A stretch of DNA of 64,000 bases, from positions 248,001 through 312,000 of the forward strand of contig NZ_CP011037.1 in NCBI RefSeq assembly GCF_002221505.1. The letters run 5' to 3'. The position numbers and the translations under genes were made by a program. Positions 7,644 through 16,647 of the stretch are shown here, piece by piece; within the stretch, counting starts at the first letter, position 1; every line of letters begins with the position of its first letter. Below the pieces are notes generated by a model that was given only the letters and a program-made list of their open reading frames with translations, was not told the DNA's origin and ran no database searches. The DNA comes from Pseudoalteromonas nigrifaciens. GTDB lineage: Bacteria > Pseudomonadota > Gammaproteobacteria > Enterobacterales > Alteromonadaceae.

Positions 7644-8870
7644 ATGTTTGCGCAACTAGCTAACTTACCAAGCTCACTAAAACAGTATTTTATCATTACC
7701 GGCAATTATTGGGCTTTTACTTTAACCGATGGCGCACTGCGAATGTTAGTGGTGCTGTATTTTCATCAGTTAGGTTATGGCGCATTAGCGATTGCTATGT
7801 TGTTTTTGTTTTATGAAATATTTGGCGTGATCACTAACTTAGTGGGGGGATGGTTAGGAGCGCAACTTGGCTTAAATAAAACCATGAATATAGGCTTAGG
7901 GCTGCAAATACTTGCGCTTGCTATGCTTTGCGTGCCAACAGATTGGTTAACGGTTGCTTATGTAATGGCAGCACAAGCGTTAAGTGGGATTGCCAAAGAT
8001 CTTAATAAAATGAGCGCCAAAAGCGCGATTAAATATTTGGTGCCGCAAAACAGCAGCGGGCAAAGTAAATTATATAAATGGGTTGCCATACTTACTGGCT
8101 CTAAAAATGCATTAAAAGGAGTGGGCTTCTTTTTAGGTGGGGTACTGCTTACTTTATTTGGTTTTGTTGGTGCGTTGTTTACTTTAATCGTTTTATTGAG
8201 TGTTGCCTGGGTTATAAGTTTAGTCTTTTTAAAAGGCGATATAGGTAAGGCCAAAAACAAACCTAAATTTAAAACGTTATTCTCTAAATCTCGCGCTATT
8301 AATTTACTTAGCACAGCACGATTGTGTTTATTTGCCTCGCGAGACGTGTGGTTTGTAGTGGCTCTGCCTGTGTATTTAGCCACGCAATTTAACTGGAACC
8401 ATACTTGGGTGAGTGGCTTTATGGCACTGTGGGTAATAGCGTATGGGTTAGTGCAATCGCAAGCACCGCGAATTACTGGGCAAGTTATTACCTCTGGTTT
8501 TAATACAGTTAATAAAGCATATAAATGGGTTACGCTATTGTGCGTTGTAACTGGCATTTTAGCGCTGCTAATGCAATTTAATAGTGCGGTAAATTATCCG
8601 CTTATAGTGGGCTTATTTATTTTTGGTGGGGTGTTTGCTGTTAACTCATCGCTACATAGTTATTTAATAGTGAGCTTTGCCAGCAGTGATGGTGTGTCGC
8701 TCGATGTAGGCTTTTATTACATGGCCAATGCCATGGGGCGCTTACTGGGTACTGTGCTTTCTGGTTGGGTATTTCAGCTTTATGGGTTAGTGGCGTGTTT
8801 ATGGGTTAGTGTTTTTTTACTCATTATGGCTGCAATAGCCACCGCTTTTTTGGCTAAACATGAAGGCTAA
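7644..8870 (+). CDS. arsJ: organoarsenical efflux MFS transporter ArsJ
   Basis: 408 residues, 11-12 hydrophobic segments, major facilitator fold. The N-terminal region (KQYFIITGNYWAFTLTDGAL then RMLVVLYFHQLGYG) is characteristic of ArsJ. It exports 1-arseno-3-phosphoglycerate, which then breaks down to arsenate outside the cell, so GAPDH plus ArsJ together give arsenate resistance. The gene starts 12 bp after GAPDH. No arsB, acr3 or arsC is present here, so this locus looks like a dedicated As(V) module. No obvious terminator follows. Confidence 0.93.
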   Translation: MFAQLANLPSSLKQYFIITGNYWAFTLTDGALRMLVVLYFHQLGYGALAIAMLFLFYEIFGVITNLVGGWLGAQLGLNKTMNIGLGLQILALAMLCVPTDWLTVAYVMAAQALSGIAKDLNKMSAKSAIKYLVPQNSSGQSKLYKWVAILTGSKNALKGVGFFLGGVLLTLFGFVGALFTLIVLLSVAWVISLVFLKGDIGKAKNKPKFKTLFSKSRAINLLSTARLCLFASRDVWFVVALPVYLATQFNWNHTWVSGFMALWVIAYGLVQSQAPRITGQVITSGFNTVNKAYKWVTLLCVVTGILALLMQFNSAVNYPLIVGLFIFGGVFAVNSSLHSYLIVSFASSDGVSLDVGFYYMANAMGRLLGTVLSGWVFQLYGLVACLWVSVFLLIMAAIATAFLAKHEG

Positions 8871-8966
8871 ACTTTTGTATGAGATTGCTGTTTTTACACT
8901 AAATTAATAGCTTCATTTTATAGAACAACTAAACTATATACGTTAATTAATTAAAGGGTGTGATGA

Positions 8967-11087
8967 ATGCGGGAAATAGCGTTAGCAAAAAAGTTATTGT
9001 GGCTCTCAGTGGGCAGTATATTTATAACTGTATTAGTACTGTCTAGTATTTTATGGTGGCAGTTATCATTAAGTAATAAAGATTTAGCGGCCAAGTCTGA
9101 AGAATATATAGTTGCTGAAGTAGAAGAAAAACTTAATGCAAACGCGGCTGTTTACGGTGAAAGTATAGCTGGGTTTATTAACGAAGCCTACCGAATTCCC
9201 TATACATTGGCAGCATTACTTAGCGACGCAGCCCAGCAAAATAGCTTAAACCGAGATACAGTGGTAAGTATTAACCACGCTATTATTGAAAAAAACACTC
9301 TTTTATCATCGGTTTACTCACAGTTTGAAGCCAACGCTTTTGACGGCCAAGACGCCTACTTTCAGCAAGGCTATAAACATTCTGTTGATGGTGCTGGCAC
9401 ACTTGAAGTATATATTACCCGCGACGAAAACGGTGTTATTGAACAGCAAAAAGTAGCTAACGCCGCAGATAAATACATTACAACACTTAACGAGTTTGGT
9501 ATTCGAGAGGCACATTGGTATTTATGTGCTAAAGACACACTTAAGCCGTGTATTATGGAACCCTACCTATACGAAATTCCCTCTGGCGATTCGGTTATGC
9601 TAACGTCTTTAACAGTGCCTATTTTAAAATCAGGGCAGTTTATTGGTATTACTGGCGCTGACTTAACACTACCTACATTTCAAACCATGACAGAGCAGCT
9701 TTCTAAGCAACTTTATAATGGCAAAGCAAAAGTAACCTTGCTGAGTGATTTGGGGTTAGTGGTTGGTAGCAGCCATTATAAATCTAAATTAGGGCGTCCT
9801 TTTAAAGAAGCTGTTAACGCAGTAACGATTAATAATTTAGAAAAGCTAAAAGATCACAGTGGTATTTTTAAAGCTAACGATCAGTATTTAGTTAATTACC
9901 CAATTAATATTAAGCTTGCTAATAGGCAGTGGTCGTTAATTATAGAAGTACCAGCAGAGCTTGCACTGGCAGGGCCGCAAGCTCTTTCGCAAAACATGCA
10001 GCAAACTGCGCAGTCACTAGGGGTTATTATTTTAATAACCGGTTTAGCAATTGCAGTTGTTGCTTTTATTGTTATGAAGCTAGTTATTGGCAGTATTGTT
10101 GCTCCACTGCAGCAAATTCAGCAACGCGTTGATAACCTTGCCAGCTCAGAGGGCGACTTAACTCATACGCTGCATGTAGAGTCGCATGCAGAGCTAATTG
10201 CATTAGCCGATGGCTTTAATCGATTTTTAACTAAGCTTAGAGTGTTAATTGCACAGCTAAAAGATGTGTCTGATCAAACTAAGCAGCAAGGTAAAATTGC
10301 CCAGCATATTGCTATTGATACTAAACATAATGTACAGGCGCAGTTTCACGAAATTGAAAGCGTAGTTACCGCAATGAATGAAATGAGCGCAACTGCGCTT
10401 GAAGTTGCTCGCGCATCAGAACAATCGGCGCAACAAGCGGGTGAAATTAATAACTTAGTGGTAAGCAGTGAAACGAGTTTGTCATCAGCCATGAGCCAAG
10501 TTAAAACCATGTCTGAGGAAATCAAAGAAGCTAACCAAGCGGTGCAAAAAGTGGCGTCGCGCAGTAACGATATAACGCAAATTTTAGATGTGATTCGTAC
10601 TATTTCAGAGCAAACCAATTTACTTGCGCTAAATGCTGCAATTGAAGCTGCACGAGCGGGTGATCATGGTCGAGGCTTTGCGGTTGTTGCAGACGAAGTG
10701 CGTGCACTGGCGTCAAAAACGCGCTCATCAACCGATGATATTAGTCGATTAATTGATAGCTTGTTGCTTGAAGTAGGTAATGCCTCAACGGTTATCGAAA
10801 AAGGCGTAGTACGGGCACAAAGTGCAGTTGATGAAACTTCAGTAGCGTTTGATGCACTGCACAGCGTGGTAATTAAAGTGGACGAAATTACCAATCAAAT
10901 TACGCATATTGCTACCGCAGCTGAAGAGCAAAGCTTAGTGAGCGAAGAAATAAACCGTAATTTAACGCTGATATCAGACGCGGCTTCGCAGCTATCTGAT
11001 TTATCTTCACAAGCAGGCGACAGCAGTGAAGTACTTAATAAATTAGTTGCGCAACAAGACTCAGAACTTAATAAGTTAAAAACGTAA
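8967..11087 (+). CDS. methyl-accepting chemotaxis protein with periplasmic dCache sensor
   Basis: 706 residues. TM1 at about 9-31, a long periplasmic region (about 35-345) of double-Cache type including the membrane-proximal motif [21 protein letters not shown]2 at about 348-376, HAMP at about 376-430, then the coiled-coil signalling domain. The highly conserved hairpin tip ([19 protein letters not shown], near residues 547-566) followed by [14 protein letters not shown] is intact. dCache domains usually bind amino acids, amines or organic acids; the ligand is unknown. The RBS AAAGGG lies 8 nt before ATG. It is a single-gene unit closed by a bidirectional terminator shared with the TetR gene. 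Confidence 0.93.
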   Translation: MREIALAKKLLWLSVGSIFITVLVLSSILWWQLSLSNKDLAAKSEEYIVAEVEEKLNANAAVYGESIAGFINEAYRIPYTLAALLSDAAQQNSLNRDTVVSINHAIIEKNTLLSSVYSQFEANAFDGQDAYFQQGYKHSVDGAGTLEVYITRDENGVIEQQKVANAADKYITTLNEFGIREAHWYLCAKDTLKPCIMEPYLYEIPSGDSVMLTSLTVPILKSGQFIGITGADLTLPTFQTMTEQLSKQLYNGKAKVTLLSDLGLVVGSSHYKSKLGRPFKEAVNAVTINNLEKLKDHSGIFKANDQYLVNYPINIKLANRQWSLIIEVPAELALAGPQALSQNMQQTAQSLGVIILITGLAIAVVAFIVMKLVIGSIVAPLQQIQQRVDNLASSEGDLTHTLHVESHAELIALADGFNRFLTKLRVLIAQLKDVSDQTKQQGKIAQHIAIDTKHNVQAQFHEIESVVTAMNEMSATALEVARASEQSAQQAGEINNLVVSSETSLSSAMSQVKTMSEEIKEANQAVQKVASRSNDITQILDVIRTISEQTNLLALNAAIEAARAGDHGRGFAVVADEVRALASKTRSSTDDISRLIDSLLLEVGNASTVIEKGVVRAQSAVDETSVAFDALHSVVIKVDEITNQITHIATAAEEQSLVSEEINRNLTLISDAASQLSDLSSQAGDSSEVLNKLVAQQDSELNKLKT

Positions 11088-11112
11088 TAGTTATTTAGCA
11101 CTGAGACAAAAT

Positions 11113-11146
11113 AAAAACGGCAGTAATTTAAATTACTGCCGTTTTT
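11113..11146. terminator. bidirectional terminator between MCP and TetR genes
   Basis: Perfectly symmetrical stem AAAAACGGCAGTAATTT / AAATTACTGCCGTTTTT between convergent genes, with T-runs on both strands. Confidence 0.88.
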
Positions 11147-11170
11147 GTTCAAATAACTAAAATGAGACGT

Positions 11171-11755
11171 TTATAAGCTTTTTATGATCTTAAACATTTG
11201 ATCTATCATTGGCTGAGCCAGTGACTCAACACCCGGGCGATTAAAATAACCACGTAAACCAGTAAACTGCACTTCAAAAAAGCGTGCATACTCTTGCGCA
11301 GATATATTATTACTTAACTCATTTTTTGCTATTGCTTGTTCAAAAAGAACCGAAAGGTAGTTTTCAAATTTATCAATTAAATCTAAGCTTAGTTGATATA
11401 AATTGCTGTCTTTATCTGCAAATTCACAGTTGGCCTTTACCAGCATACAAATAGCACTAGGCGCACTTTCTTTTTTTGTTATTACATTTTCAACAAAAGC
11501 GCGCAGCCCACCCAAAATAGTATCTGATGTGGATAGGCACTCTTTAATCTGGCTCTCCATTTGTACTGTGTAGTCTCGTAAAGACTCAATATAAAGCCCT
11601 TCCTTAGAGCCAAAAGCAGAGTAGATACTGCCAGGTCGCATATTAATAGCTTCTTGTAAATCACGCGTCGATGTTGCATGAAAACCCTTTTCCCAAAATA
11701 GCTGACTTGCAAGGCGGACAACTGTCTCACGCTCAAACTTAATCTTATTCGCCAT
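11171..11755 (-). CDS. TetR/AcrR-family transcriptional regulator
   Basis: About 194 residues. N-terminal HTH: RLASQLFWEKGFHATSTRDL then GSIYSAFGSKEGLY. The C-terminal ligand/dimer domain contains a single Cys in AICMLVKANCEF. The frame is open to a TTG at 11767, but the ATG at 11755 (MANKIKFERE) is chosen as the canonical TetR start. It reads divergently from the interrupted AhpD-like gene, and two 16-bp palindromes lie in the shared promoter, so that gene is its likely target. This arrangement (TetR next to a carboxymuconolactone-decarboxylase-fold protein) resembles electrophile or oxidant-responsive pairs. Confidence 0.9.
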   Translation of the reverse strand: MANKIKFERETVVRLASQLFWEKGFHATSTRDLQEAINMRPGSIYSAFGSKEGLYIESLRDYTVQMESQIKECLSTSDTILGGLRAFVENVITKKESAPSAICMLVKANCEFADKDSNLYQLSLDLIDKFENYLSVLFEQAIAKNELSNNISAQEYARFFEVQFTGLRGYFNRPGVESLAQPMIDQMFKIIKSL

Positions 11756-11771
11756 CTCATTTCTCAATTAT

Positions 11772-11810
11772 TTGAACACATGCTCAATTTTAACTTGAAC
11801 AACTGCTCAA
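11772..11810. promoter_or_regulatory. two tandem 16-bp palindromic operators for the TetR regulator
   Basis: TTGAACACATGCTCAA (11772-11787) and TTGAACAACTGCTCAA (11795-11810) are near-identical dyads of the form TTGAACA-NN-TGCTCAA, start-to-start distance 23 bp. They lie between the divergent TetR and AhpD-like genes. TetR ownership is inferred from position. Confidence 0.7.
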
Positions 11811-12232
11811 AATAAAATGGTATGTGTCTCGAAGTTAACTAACTAATTATTTATTGGAGCTAAACATGACAGAATTTACTTTATATACAGCAGAAAATGC
11901 ACCTGAAGAATCAAAATCTCTTATGGCCGATTCAGTAGCTGCGTTTGGTATGGTACCGAACCTACATGCAGTAATGGCAGAAGCACCTACTTTACTTAAA
12001 GGTTATCAAGTACTGCATGAGCTGTTTCAAAACACGTCATTTAATGCTGAAGAATTAACGGTTGTATGGCAATCAATTAACGTTGAACATAACTGTCATT
12101 ATTGTGTGCCAGCCCACAGTGCAATTGCAGCGTCAATGAAAGTTGATCAAGGTGCATATTCCGGTGATGGTGAACACCGATTCCGGTTTTATCGTGAACA
12201 CTTAAATTCCACGCATTGGGTTCATGACATTT

Positions 12233-12988
12233 TTAACCTAAGTGTTCACGATGGTCAATTTTAGATTGAATTTTTCTCATAGACTCCCCCTTTAATTTTA
12301 TCCGATGAGCATTGTGCATTAGTCGATCTAAAATGGCATCGGCTAAGGTATTATCGCCGATGGATTGATGCCATTCTTCGGTGGGTAATTGACTGATGAT
12401 GGCGGTTGATGAACTGCCGTGCCTATCATCCATGATCTCCATTAAGTCATTTCGTTGTGCCGCTTTAAGTGGCTCAAGCCCCCAATCATCTAAAACGAGT
12501 AAGTCGATCTTAGCGAGTGACTGTAACATTCGACTGTAAGTGCCATCTGCTTTGGCTTGTGTCAGCGCAAGCATCAACCTTGAGAGTCGGTAATATTTAA
12601 CGCTGTAGCCTTTCATGCATCCTGTATGCGCAAGCGCACAAGTGATATAGGTTTTACCGCTACCGCAAGGGCCTGTGATGAGTAAGTTTTGTGATTTATT
12701 CAGCCAATCACATTGCAGTAGCGATGCCATCATCGATTGATTGAGACCTCGCGGGTGATGATAATCTATGTCTCTGGCGTTAGCGGCTAATTTAAGTTTT
12801 GCCGCTTTAAGTAAGCGTTGTTGTTTTCGGCTCTCTCGGTCTTGGGCTTCACTGTCTGCTAGCAGTTGTAGTCGCTCATCGAAGGACAACCCTTCATAAG
12901 TACTTGGTTGTTCTATTTGGCTCACTAAGGCGTTGGCCATACCACTGAGTTTGAGTTGACGAAGCTGAGTTATCGTTTGTTCTAACAT
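12233..12988 (-). CDS. istB: IS21 helper ATPase IstB
   Basis: 251 residues, DnaC/DnaA-like AAA+ protein. Walker A ITGPCGSGKTYI near residue 104, Walker B LLVLDDWGLE near 168, sensor-1 region SQLPTEEWH. IstB assembles on target DNA and stimulates IstA. It starts 14 bp after istA with RBS AAGGAAATTCT. Its last bases overlap the left terminal-repeat array of the element. Full length for the family and apparently intact. Confidence 0.95.
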   Translation of the reverse strand: MLEQTITQLRQLKLSGMANALVSQIEQPSTYEGLSFDERLQLLADSEAQDRESRKQQRLLKAAKLKLAANARDIDYHHPRGLNQSMMASLLQCDWLNKSQNLLITGPCGSGKTYITCALAHTGCMKGYSVKYYRLSRLMLALTQAKADGTYSRMLQSLAKIDLLVLDDWGLEPLKAAQRNDLMEIMDDRHGSSSTAIISQLPTEEWHQSIGDNTLADAILDRLMHNAHRIKLKGESMRKIQSKIDHREHLG

Positions 12989-13002
12989 AGAATTTCCTTA
13001 CC

Positions 13003-14547
13003 TTAATGGAAGCTTTTAGGACCACGGATATTTTCATGGGATTGTGGCAATAACGTCGACGGCTCTTCTTGCGTTCGCGGCAATTTATCTTGGTTGCTAC
13101 TGAGTATGTCTTTGATATGTTTTAACCGATATAAACTGTATTGATTGGCTATCGCACAGGCGTTATTGAGCCGATCGGCGGGATAGCTTCTTGATAGGTT
13201 GAGTAAGCCTAAGCACACACGATACGCTTGTTCTTCATGTTGTTTCTGTGCCAATTGTGCTTTCACCCAGAGCAAAACGTCATCTCCAATATCTTTCGCC
13301 CAATTCATTAAACGCCCTGGTGACCATTTATGATGCTTCTCATGCTTTACAGGCATGTGCTCGGATGTGGTGGTCATGCCCGGATGATATTTTCTCGGGT
13401 GACTGGTGATGCGTTTATGCTTGAAATAAGCCTCAATCAAGTTGTCTTTGGCATGAAGTTCAAGCTTTTCACCCACCAAGTGATGGGGTACCGAGTAAAG
13501 ATGGTTATCATACTGAACGTGATAATCAATATTCACTTTGACGTGTTTAATATCCGTGAATTGATAAGCTAGTTTGGGCATGGGCGCGAGGGCGGGTTTG
13601 TCGATTGACTCGAACCATGATTGTCGTGTCCCACTCAGTTGCTTAAAGGGCTTATTATTGACCTCAAGCAGTAAGGCTTTGATGCAATGGTTTAGCTCAG
13701 CTAATGAGAAAAAGGTTTGGTGTCGTAACTTGGCGAGTATCCAGCGTTCAATGATTTGCACGCCCACTTCGGCCTTGGCTTTATCTTGTGGTTTTCTGGG
13801 ACGAGCAGGCACAATCACGGTGCCATAATGCGCGGCCAATTGCTGATAACTCGGGTTAACATCAGGGTCGTAGCGACACGCTTTACTGACACCACTGCGT
13901 AAATTATCGGGGATAACCATGTCAGGTATACCGCCGATAAATTCAAATGCTCGCACGTGACTGCCGATCCAGTCGGGTAGACTTTGGCTCCAGGTTGCTT
14001 CACAAAATGTATAATTTGATGCGCCCATCACCGCCACGAATATCTGGGCGAACTTCACTTCACCCGTCGCATTACAAACAATGGGCATCGTTTGACCCGC
14101 ATAATCGACAAAGAGTTTTTCTCCTGCTTTATGCACTTGTCGCATCGAACGTTTTTGCTTTTTAAGCCAGGTCATATAGCGATCGCAGAACTGAGAATAG
14201 CTGTAACAACGATTCGGATATTGCTGAGTATATTCTTCCCAGAGTAAGTTCTTGGTGACGCCTTTGCCCGTTAATTCTTTTCGAATGGCTGGCCAATCTG
14301 GCACTTCAAATCGCTGGGATGGCCGAGTGTCGGCGCGAGGATAGAACTGACTAGCAAGCACAGAATCATCAAGCTCGTCGGGCAGTGGCCAACTTAACGA
14401 TAAAGCTCTGGCTTTAGTGAGTAGTTTTTGAATACCACCGACACTGATCTTAGTGCTGGCACTTATTTTTCTGACACTGAGTTGGGCAGCAAAATGTAGC
14501 CTCAACACTTCTCGAATTTTACGCATTGTGATCCTCTTAGTCGCCAT
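13003..14547 (-). CDS. istA: IS21 transposase IstA
   Basis: 514 residues. N-terminal HTH (LSVRKISASTKISVGGIQKLL), then a DDE integrase core: first Asp in KLFVDYAGQTMP, second in MVIPDNLRSGVSK, Glu in KAKAEVGVQIIERW; C-terminal beta-domain with DIKHVKVNIDYHVQYDNHLY. The RBS GAGGAAGGGAT precedes the ATG. It forms an operon with istB. No internal stops or frameshift, so the copy could be active. Confidence 0.95.
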   Translation of the reverse strand: MATKRITMRKIREVLRLHFAAQLSVRKISASTKISVGGIQKLLTKARALSLSWPLPDELDDSVLASQFYPRADTRPSQRFEVPDWPAIRKELTGKGVTKNLLWEEYTQQYPNRCYSYSQFCDRYMTWLKKQKRSMRQVHKAGEKLFVDYAGQTMPIVCNATGEVKFAQIFVAVMGASNYTFCEATWSQSLPDWIGSHVRAFEFIGGIPDMVIPDNLRSGVSKACRYDPDVNPSYQQLAAHYGTVIVPARPRKPQDKAKAEVGVQIIERWILAKLRHQTFFSLAELNHCIKALLLEVNNKPFKQLSGTRQSWFESIDKPALAPMPKLAYQFTDIKHVKVNIDYHVQYDNHLYSVPHHLVGEKLELHAKDNLIEAYFKHKRITSHPRKYHPGMTTTSEHMPVKHEKHHKWSPGRLMNWAKDIGDDVLLWVKAQLAQKQHEEQAYRVCLGLLNLSRSYPADRLNNACAIANQYSLYRLKHIKDILSSNQDKLPRTQEEPSTLLPQSHENIRGPKSFH

Positions 14548-15040
14548 ATCCCTTCCTCAGTAATACAAAAAGGAAATAGCTTAACAAAGTAATTAATAAT
14601 CAATGCGTTGAAATTGTACTGGTTTGGTGTGAACACCGATTCCGGAAAATCAGTCAAAAGTGTTCACGATAAAACCGGAATGAGCGTTCACGCTAAAACC
14701 AGAACGGGTGTTCACGATGGGCCGGAATCACTGTTCACGATGCTCCGGAATATGCACAAGGTATTGTTGATTCGCTAGTAAATAAAACACCACTTGCTGA
14801 TCCTAAGCTTGAAGCACTTCGTGAAACCACACTTGCAATGGCACGTGACCGCGGTGTGATAAGTGATGAGCAGATTGAAAAGTTTTTTGCAGCGGGTTAT
14901 GGCAAGCAACAACTGCTTGAAATTATTGTAGGCTTATCGCAAAAAGTAATGAGTAACTACACTAACCACCTTGCAGATACGCCAGTTGATGAACCATTTA
15001 AAAAATTCATAAAGTAGTTTATAAATTCTAAGTAGTTATG

Positions 15041-15066
15041 AAAAAGGCAGCCTTGGCTGCCTTTTT
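15041..15066 (+). terminator. terminator after the AhpD-like gene
   Basis: Stem AAAAAGGCAGCC / GGCTGCCTTTTT with a 2-nt loop, 24 bp after the reconstructed stop at 15017. It also faces the end of the convergent gene at 15091. Confidence 0.85.
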
Positions 15067-15090
15067 CAATTAAATGTTGTTATAAACGCT

Positions 15091-15618
15091 TTATTGAAAC
15101 TTAACCTGCTGGTTACTGCGTGTATAGGTTCGGGTTGCAGGTTTAGTCCACTCGCCTTTTTTTAAGTACGAGGTTGATACAATAAATTCATCACCTTTAA
15201 TTTCGCTGGTAGACTTAACTTTAGTTATGCCTTCTTTATTTCCCGTTACTTCTTCATAGGCTACAAACTGAGTAGGGCTAAGTATCTTCATTGTGCCTTT
15301 AGTGTAAAACCCCGCCGTAGTGAAATAATAAAATACTAATGAGTCTTTTTTACTATCGTAAAATATCATCGACTCGCCGCCATACTCTCCTTCATTGATT
15401 GAATGTATAGTACGAATAGCTTTACCGTTTAAAGCCCGCTGCCATTTACTAATGTCTTGCTTTGGCTTTGCGCCTTCAGGGACTGTAAAATTAGCCTGCC
15501 ATGTGCCTAAATATGGCTTAAATGCGCTGAGCTCTTTAGCTAAATCAGCTGGATGTGCATTTACAATGGTTGTAAATACAATGCAAAAGGTTAGTATCAG
15601 TGTTTTTAAATATGACAT
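15091..15618 (-). CDS. exported lipocalin-like hypothetical protein
   Basis: 175 residues with a clear signal peptide (LKTLILTFCIVFTTIVNAHPA, cleavage after about residue 22). The mature part is rich in short beta-strands with features of the DUF1579/lipocalin-like family: LGTWQANF near the start, an ALNGKAIRTIHSI segment, then GGESMIFYDSKKDSLVFYYF and TTAGFYTKGTMKI. Such proteins may bind small ligands in the periplasm, but no ligand-binding residue can be named. RBS TAGGCAGTAATT before ATG. Divergent from the DUF1294 gene. Confidence 0.7.
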   Translation of the reverse strand: MSYLKTLILTFCIVFTTIVNAHPADLAKELSAFKPYLGTWQANFTVPEGAKPKQDISKWQRALNGKAIRTIHSINEGEYGGESMIFYDSKKDSLVFYYFTTAGFYTKGTMKILSPTQFVAYEEVTGNKEGITKVKSTSEIKGDEFIVSTSYLKKGEWTKPATRTYTRSNQQVKFQ

Positions 15619-15679
15619 AATTACTGCCTAGTATAAGTGAATCTGGGTATGGCCTAGATACAGTATAGGTGAGAGTTAC

Positions 15680-16042
15680 TTGATTAAAAAAGCATTATTA
15701 CTTTTTTCGATTGGTTTTTTGTGTGTATTAACCGTAGGAGGGCTGTTTAGCTATTGGCCCACAATTGCCGCAAGTGTGTACGTAGTTATGAGTACAATTA
15801 CCATTTTAGTTTATAAATGGGACAAACGTTTGGCCATGAGTAAAAAGCAGCCAGTGGTGAGAGTGCCTGAGCGAACTTTACACCTTTTAGCATTATTATG
15901 TGGCTGGCCGGGGGCGTTAATCGCTCAGCAATGGTTTAGGCATAAATCACAAAAGCGTATTTTTATAGCCGTACTTTGGCTCACCATAATTATTAACTGC
16001 AGTGCGTTATTTGGCGGCTACTATTATTGGCAACTAGGGTAA
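15680..16042 (+). CDS. DUF1294 family membrane protein
   Basis: 120 residues starting at TTG (no ATG fits; GGTGAGAG is 4-5 nt upstream). Three to four transmembrane segments. The DUF1294 core is clear: YKWDKRLA, then RVPERTLHLLALLCGWPGA and a HKSQKRIF segment before the last helix. Many family members carry an N-terminal cold-shock domain; this one does not. Function is unknown. Confidence 0.85.
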   Translation: MIKKALLLFSIGFLCVLTVGGLFSYWPTIAASVYVVMSTITILVYKWDKRLAMSKKQPVVRVPERTLHLLALLCGWPGALIAQQWFRHKSQKRIFIAVLWLTIIINCSALFGGYYYWQLG

Positions 16043-16122
16043 AACATTACTCGTAGATAGCTTAAAGTAGTTCAAAAAATGACTATTAATTAAAATATTA
16101 AAAATAAAAAGGAATAATATTA

Positions 16123-16647
16123 ATGAAATCTTTTATTTTAGGTCTTGGCCTAATGTTTGTAAGCCTGCCAGTATTTGCGAATGACTTAGAGCCCGCAATA
16201 AAAGACTTTGGCTTTTTTTATAATGTACCCTCACATGCACCTATAACGCAAAACACACATTTTAAAATTGCCTTTGATGTTGGTAAAGGCGCGCAAAAAG
16301 GTGAGCAAAATAATGGTATGAATTCTTTAGCGCGGTTTATTAATATGCATATAGCACATGGTATTAAACCAGAAAATATAGAGCTGGCACTCGTAATACA
16401 TGGCAGTGCAAGCGTAGATGTGCTTGATAATAATACATATAAAAACCGCTTTGAAGTCGATAACAAAAATCAAAGCTTAATTGAGCAATTACTTGTTAAT
16501 AATACGGTGGTTTATGTATGTGGGCAGTCGGCCACGCACTATAAAGTAGCTCCTGAGCAGTTAATAAAAGGCGTAAAAATGTCGTTATCGGCAATGACAG
16601 CACATGCGCAGTTACAACAGCAGGGCTATACGCTAAACCCTTTTTAA
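16123..16647 (+). CDS. periplasmic DsrE-like protein
   Basis: 174 residues with a signal peptide (FILGLGLMFVSLPVFAND). The mature domain has the DsrE/DsrF-like fold pattern: KIAFDVG early, ENIELALVIHGSAS in the middle, and VVYVCGQSATHY with a single Cys at the position DsrE proteins use for sulfur transfer. Whether it handles sulfur is uncertain because it is exported. RBS AAAGGAATAATATTA. Its stop overlaps the ATG of the SGNH hydrolase (TAATG), so the two are translationally coupled. Confidence 0.8.
   Translation: MKSFILGLGLMFVSLPVFANDLEPAIKDFGFFYNVPSHAPITQNTHFKIAFDVGKGAQKGEQNNGMNSLARFINMHIAHGIKPENIELALVIHGSASVDVLDNNTYKNRFEVDNKNQSLIEQLLVNNTVVYVCGQSATHYKVAPEQLIKGVKMSLSAMTAHAQLQQQGYTLNPF

Larger units (their letters stand above)
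12160..14749 (-). mobile_element. IS21-family insertion sequence
   Basis: 2590 bp carrying istA and istB on the minus strand. The ends read TCCGG...CCGGA, with a 4-bp target duplication ATAT at 12156-12159 and 14750-14753. Both ends contain arrays of a repeated unit (TGTTCACGAT then about 4 nt then CCGGAAT or its complement): about four full units at 14640-14749 and two to three at 12160-12260. This is the multiple-terminal-repeat structure typical of IS21 transposase binding sites. It interrupts the AhpD-like gene. Confidence 0.93.
11866..15017 (+). pseudogene. AhpD-like carboxymuconolactone decarboxylase-family gene split by IS21
   Basis: Two exactly matching halves, 11866-12159 (98 codons, ends GGT GCA TAT) and 14754-15017 (87 codons plus stop, starts GCA CAA GGT), are separated by a 2.59-kb IS. 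Removing the IS and one ATAT copy restores a 185-residue frame. The first half carries the redox motif C77-H-Y-C80 (HNCHYCVPAH) of AhpD-like peroxidases; the second half supplies the helical C-terminus. As it stands, translation runs 35 codons into the IS and stops at 12264, giving a truncated chimera. RBS TTGGAGCTAAAC. It is followed by its own terminator at 15041. Confidence 0.9.

Noticed and set aside
7958..8557. 199-codon open frame antisense to arsJ
   Set aside because: It is the mirror of a membrane-protein gene in AT-rich DNA; no RBS, no family resemblance, and arsJ on the other strand is unmistakable.
11854..12264. A 136-codon intact-looking AhpD-like gene
   Set aside because: The last 35 codons are IS21 end sequence; the true gene resumes at 14754 after the IS.
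14630..14749. CRISPR-like direct repeats (TGTTCACGAT...CCGGAAT)
   Set aside because: Units are about 25-30 bp, lie in both orientations at the two ends of an istA/istB element and have no spacer structure or cas genes; they are IS21 terminal repeats.
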